From Prevotellaceae bacterium (GTDB lineage Bacteria > Bacteroidota > Bacteroidia > Bacteroidales > UBA932): a stretch of DNA of 7,959 nt. The stretch lies in contig JAIRMD010000141.1 of the NCBI GenBank assembly GCA_031258915.1, positions 1-7,959 on the forward strand. Direction: 5' to 3'. Of the stretch, positions 7,539 through 7,959 are shown piece by piece. The notes under the pieces are model-generated. The model ran no database searches and was not told where the DNA came from. It saw only the letters and a list, made by a program, of their open reading frames with translations. Each line of letters opens with the position of its first letter. The stretch's first letter is position 1. A program made the translations under genes and the position numbers.

Positions 7539-7675
7539 CGTCATCCCGAGCGCAGTCGAGGAACCGGAGCGAAGCGGAGCTCGGCGCAGCCAATCTCCCA
7601 GCATACCACCGTCGTATGGTAGAAGTTTCCTCGACTTCGTGCGCTCGTGCCTCGCGCACTCCGCTCGGAATGACG
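7539..7675. repeat. Imperfect palindromic intergenic element (REP-like) with nested hairpin
   Basis: The left arm CGTCATCCCGAGC (7539-7551) pairs with GCTCGGAATGACG (7663-7675) at 12 of 13 positions, and AGTCGAGGAA (7554-7563) pairs perfectly with TTCCTCGACT (7627-7636). The right arm is interrupted by 26 bases (7637-7662) that contain their own hairpin, GTGCGC (7639-7644) against GCGCAC (7654-7659). A short CATAC...GTATG stem lies near the centre. Sequences of the form 'GTCATCCCGAGCG...GTCGAGGAA' are widespread dispersed extragenic repeats in bacteria, Bacteroidota included. Short open frames across it on both strands are by-products of the repeat. Confidence 0.75.
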
Positions 7676-7681
7676 CGCCCT

Positions 7682-7705
7682 GCGGGTTTGTCGCGGGTTT
7701 GTCGC
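7682..7705. repeat. 11-bp tandem duplication
   Basis: GCGGGTTTGTC is present twice in direct succession (7682-7692 and 7693-7703), followed by GC of a third copy. It lies just outside the right arm of the palindromic element. No function is evident. Confidence 0.7.
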
Positions 7706-7760
7706 TAAGACGCACCGTTGTGCGAGTTTACAGCGCCATTTCGCAGCGGGGTGACCTTAG

Positions 7761-7781
7761 GGACGCTGTGGGACGCTGTGG
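7761..7781. repeat. 10-bp tandem duplication
   Basis: GGACGCTGTG occurs twice back to back (7761-7770 and 7771-7780), followed by a further G. The duplication is bracketed by TCGCAGC (7741-7747) and its inverse GCTGCGA (7791-7797). No gene or known site is recognised here. Confidence 0.65.
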
Positions 7782-7798
7782 AATACAGAAGCTGCGAT

Positions 7799-7874
7799 TT
7801 TGTCCACGAATTGCACGAATTACACTAATTGCTACGAAGGAAAATTCGTGCAATTCGTGTAATTCGTGGACAAA
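7799..7874. repeat. Long imperfect inverted repeat (hairpin) at the edge of the 30-bp array
   Basis: The 30-base arm 7799-7828 is the reverse complement of 7845-7874 at 27 of 30 positions, around a 16-base loop (7829-7844). The outer 14 pairs are perfect, and one of the three differences would be a G-U wobble in RNA. The right arm is the first unit of the adjacent tandem array, so the left arm is effectively an inverted, diverged copy of that unit. There is no T tract after either arm, so it does not look like a standard terminator. Confidence 0.75.
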
Positions 7875-7959
7875 TTCGTGCAATTCGTGTAATTCGTGGA
7901 CAAATTCGTGCAATTCGTGTAATTCGTGGACAAATTCGTGCAATTCGTGTAATTCGTGG
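7842..7959. repeat. 30-bp tandem repeat array (four copies, continues past the window)
   Basis: Units lie at 7842-7871, 7872-7901, 7902-7931 and 7932-7959, the last cut by the window edge after 28 bases. All visible copies are identical. Each unit is built from three 9-mers, AAATTCGTG, CAATTCGTG and TAATTCGTG, followed by GAC, so the core ATTCGTG recurs at steps of 9, 9 and 12. Because 30 is a multiple of 3 and the unit has no stop on the minus strand, it creates an open frame reading HEFVHELHEL over and over. There is no coding support for that frame. There are no unique spacers, so it is not a CRISPR array. Confidence 0.9.

Larger units (their letters stand above)
7454..7959. other. 506-bp gene-free, repeat-dense region upstream of the adhesin-like gene
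   Basis: No credible protein or RNA gene was found here. Short open frames at 7491-7715 (minus), 7496-7708 (plus) and 7728-7943 (minus) are explained by the repeats they cover: low-complexity composition, a tail typical of repeat translation (SSTALGMT), and the HEFVHELHEL periodicity. The region holds the A/T-rich leader, the palindromic element, two tandem duplications, a small CGCAC-CGTT-GTGCG hairpin (7711-7724), the long hairpin and the 30-bp array. No transposase, integrase or tRNA is in view. Confidence 0.7.

Noticed and set aside
7491..7715. Small frames of about 70 codons on both strands over the palindromic element
   Set aside because: The translations are the kind produced by this dispersed repeat (for example SSTALGMT) and span both arms of the palindrome. 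There is no sign of selection for coding.
7799..7874. Invertible promoter or phase-variation switch bounded by the inverted repeats
   Set aside because: The segment between the arms is only 16 bases, has no promoter-like sequence, and no recombinase gene is present in the window.
7728..7943. 71-codon minus-strand frame reading HEFVHELHEL repeats
   Set aside because: A 30-base period keeps frames open automatically. The peptide is only the translated array plus unrelated flanking sequence, and no initiation context is evident.
7842..7959. CRISPR array
   Set aside because: Repeat units abut directly with no unique spacers, and no cas gene is in view.

Overview
The window looks like chromosome from a member of the Bacteroidota, most likely Bacteroidales. 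A SusC/SusD outer-membrane uptake pair is essentially diagnostic of that phylum. The absence of Shine-Dalgarno sequences ahead of A/T-rich start regions fits it, and so does the dispersed 'TCATCCCGAG...CTCGGAATGA' type of intergenic palindrome. The coding regions are fairly G+C-rich for the group. Genus and species cannot be read from this sequence.

Layout: (1) positions 1-2685, plus strand, hold the last 894 codons of a SusC/RagA-family TonB-dependent transporter whose N-terminus lies upstream of the window. (2) After 13 bp comes an intact susD-like lipoprotein gene (2699-4672). (3) A strong intrinsic terminator (4697-4740) closes this transcription unit. (4) A 921-codon secreted, repeat-rich, adhesin-like protein is encoded convergently on the minus strand (4688-7453). 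Its last codons lie inside the susD terminator. (5) The remaining 506 bp (7454-7959) have no credible gene and are packed with different repeats. From left to right these are A/T-rich direct repeats in the adhesin leader, an imperfect palindromic element with a nested hairpin, 11-bp and 10-bp tandem duplications, a long hairpin, and a 30-bp tandem array that runs off the right edge.

Function: SusC and SusD should form a 'pedal-bin' complex at the outer membrane, with SusD capturing an oligomeric ligand (usually a glycan, sometimes peptide) and SusC importing it with TonB energy. No glycoside hydrolase, regulator or extra surface lipoprotein is in view, so the substrate cannot be named. The convergent protein has a type I signal peptide, a beta-helix module resembling Cthe_2159-type carbohydrate-binding domains, Ig-like modules and two YDG repeats. 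It could bind polysaccharide at the surface, but a functional link to the SusCD pair is not shown.

No clear new system was recognised. The points most worth a second look are the probable 3' truncation of the adhesin gene at the terminator and the layered repeat region at 7454-7959, especially the 30-bp array with its inverted copy.
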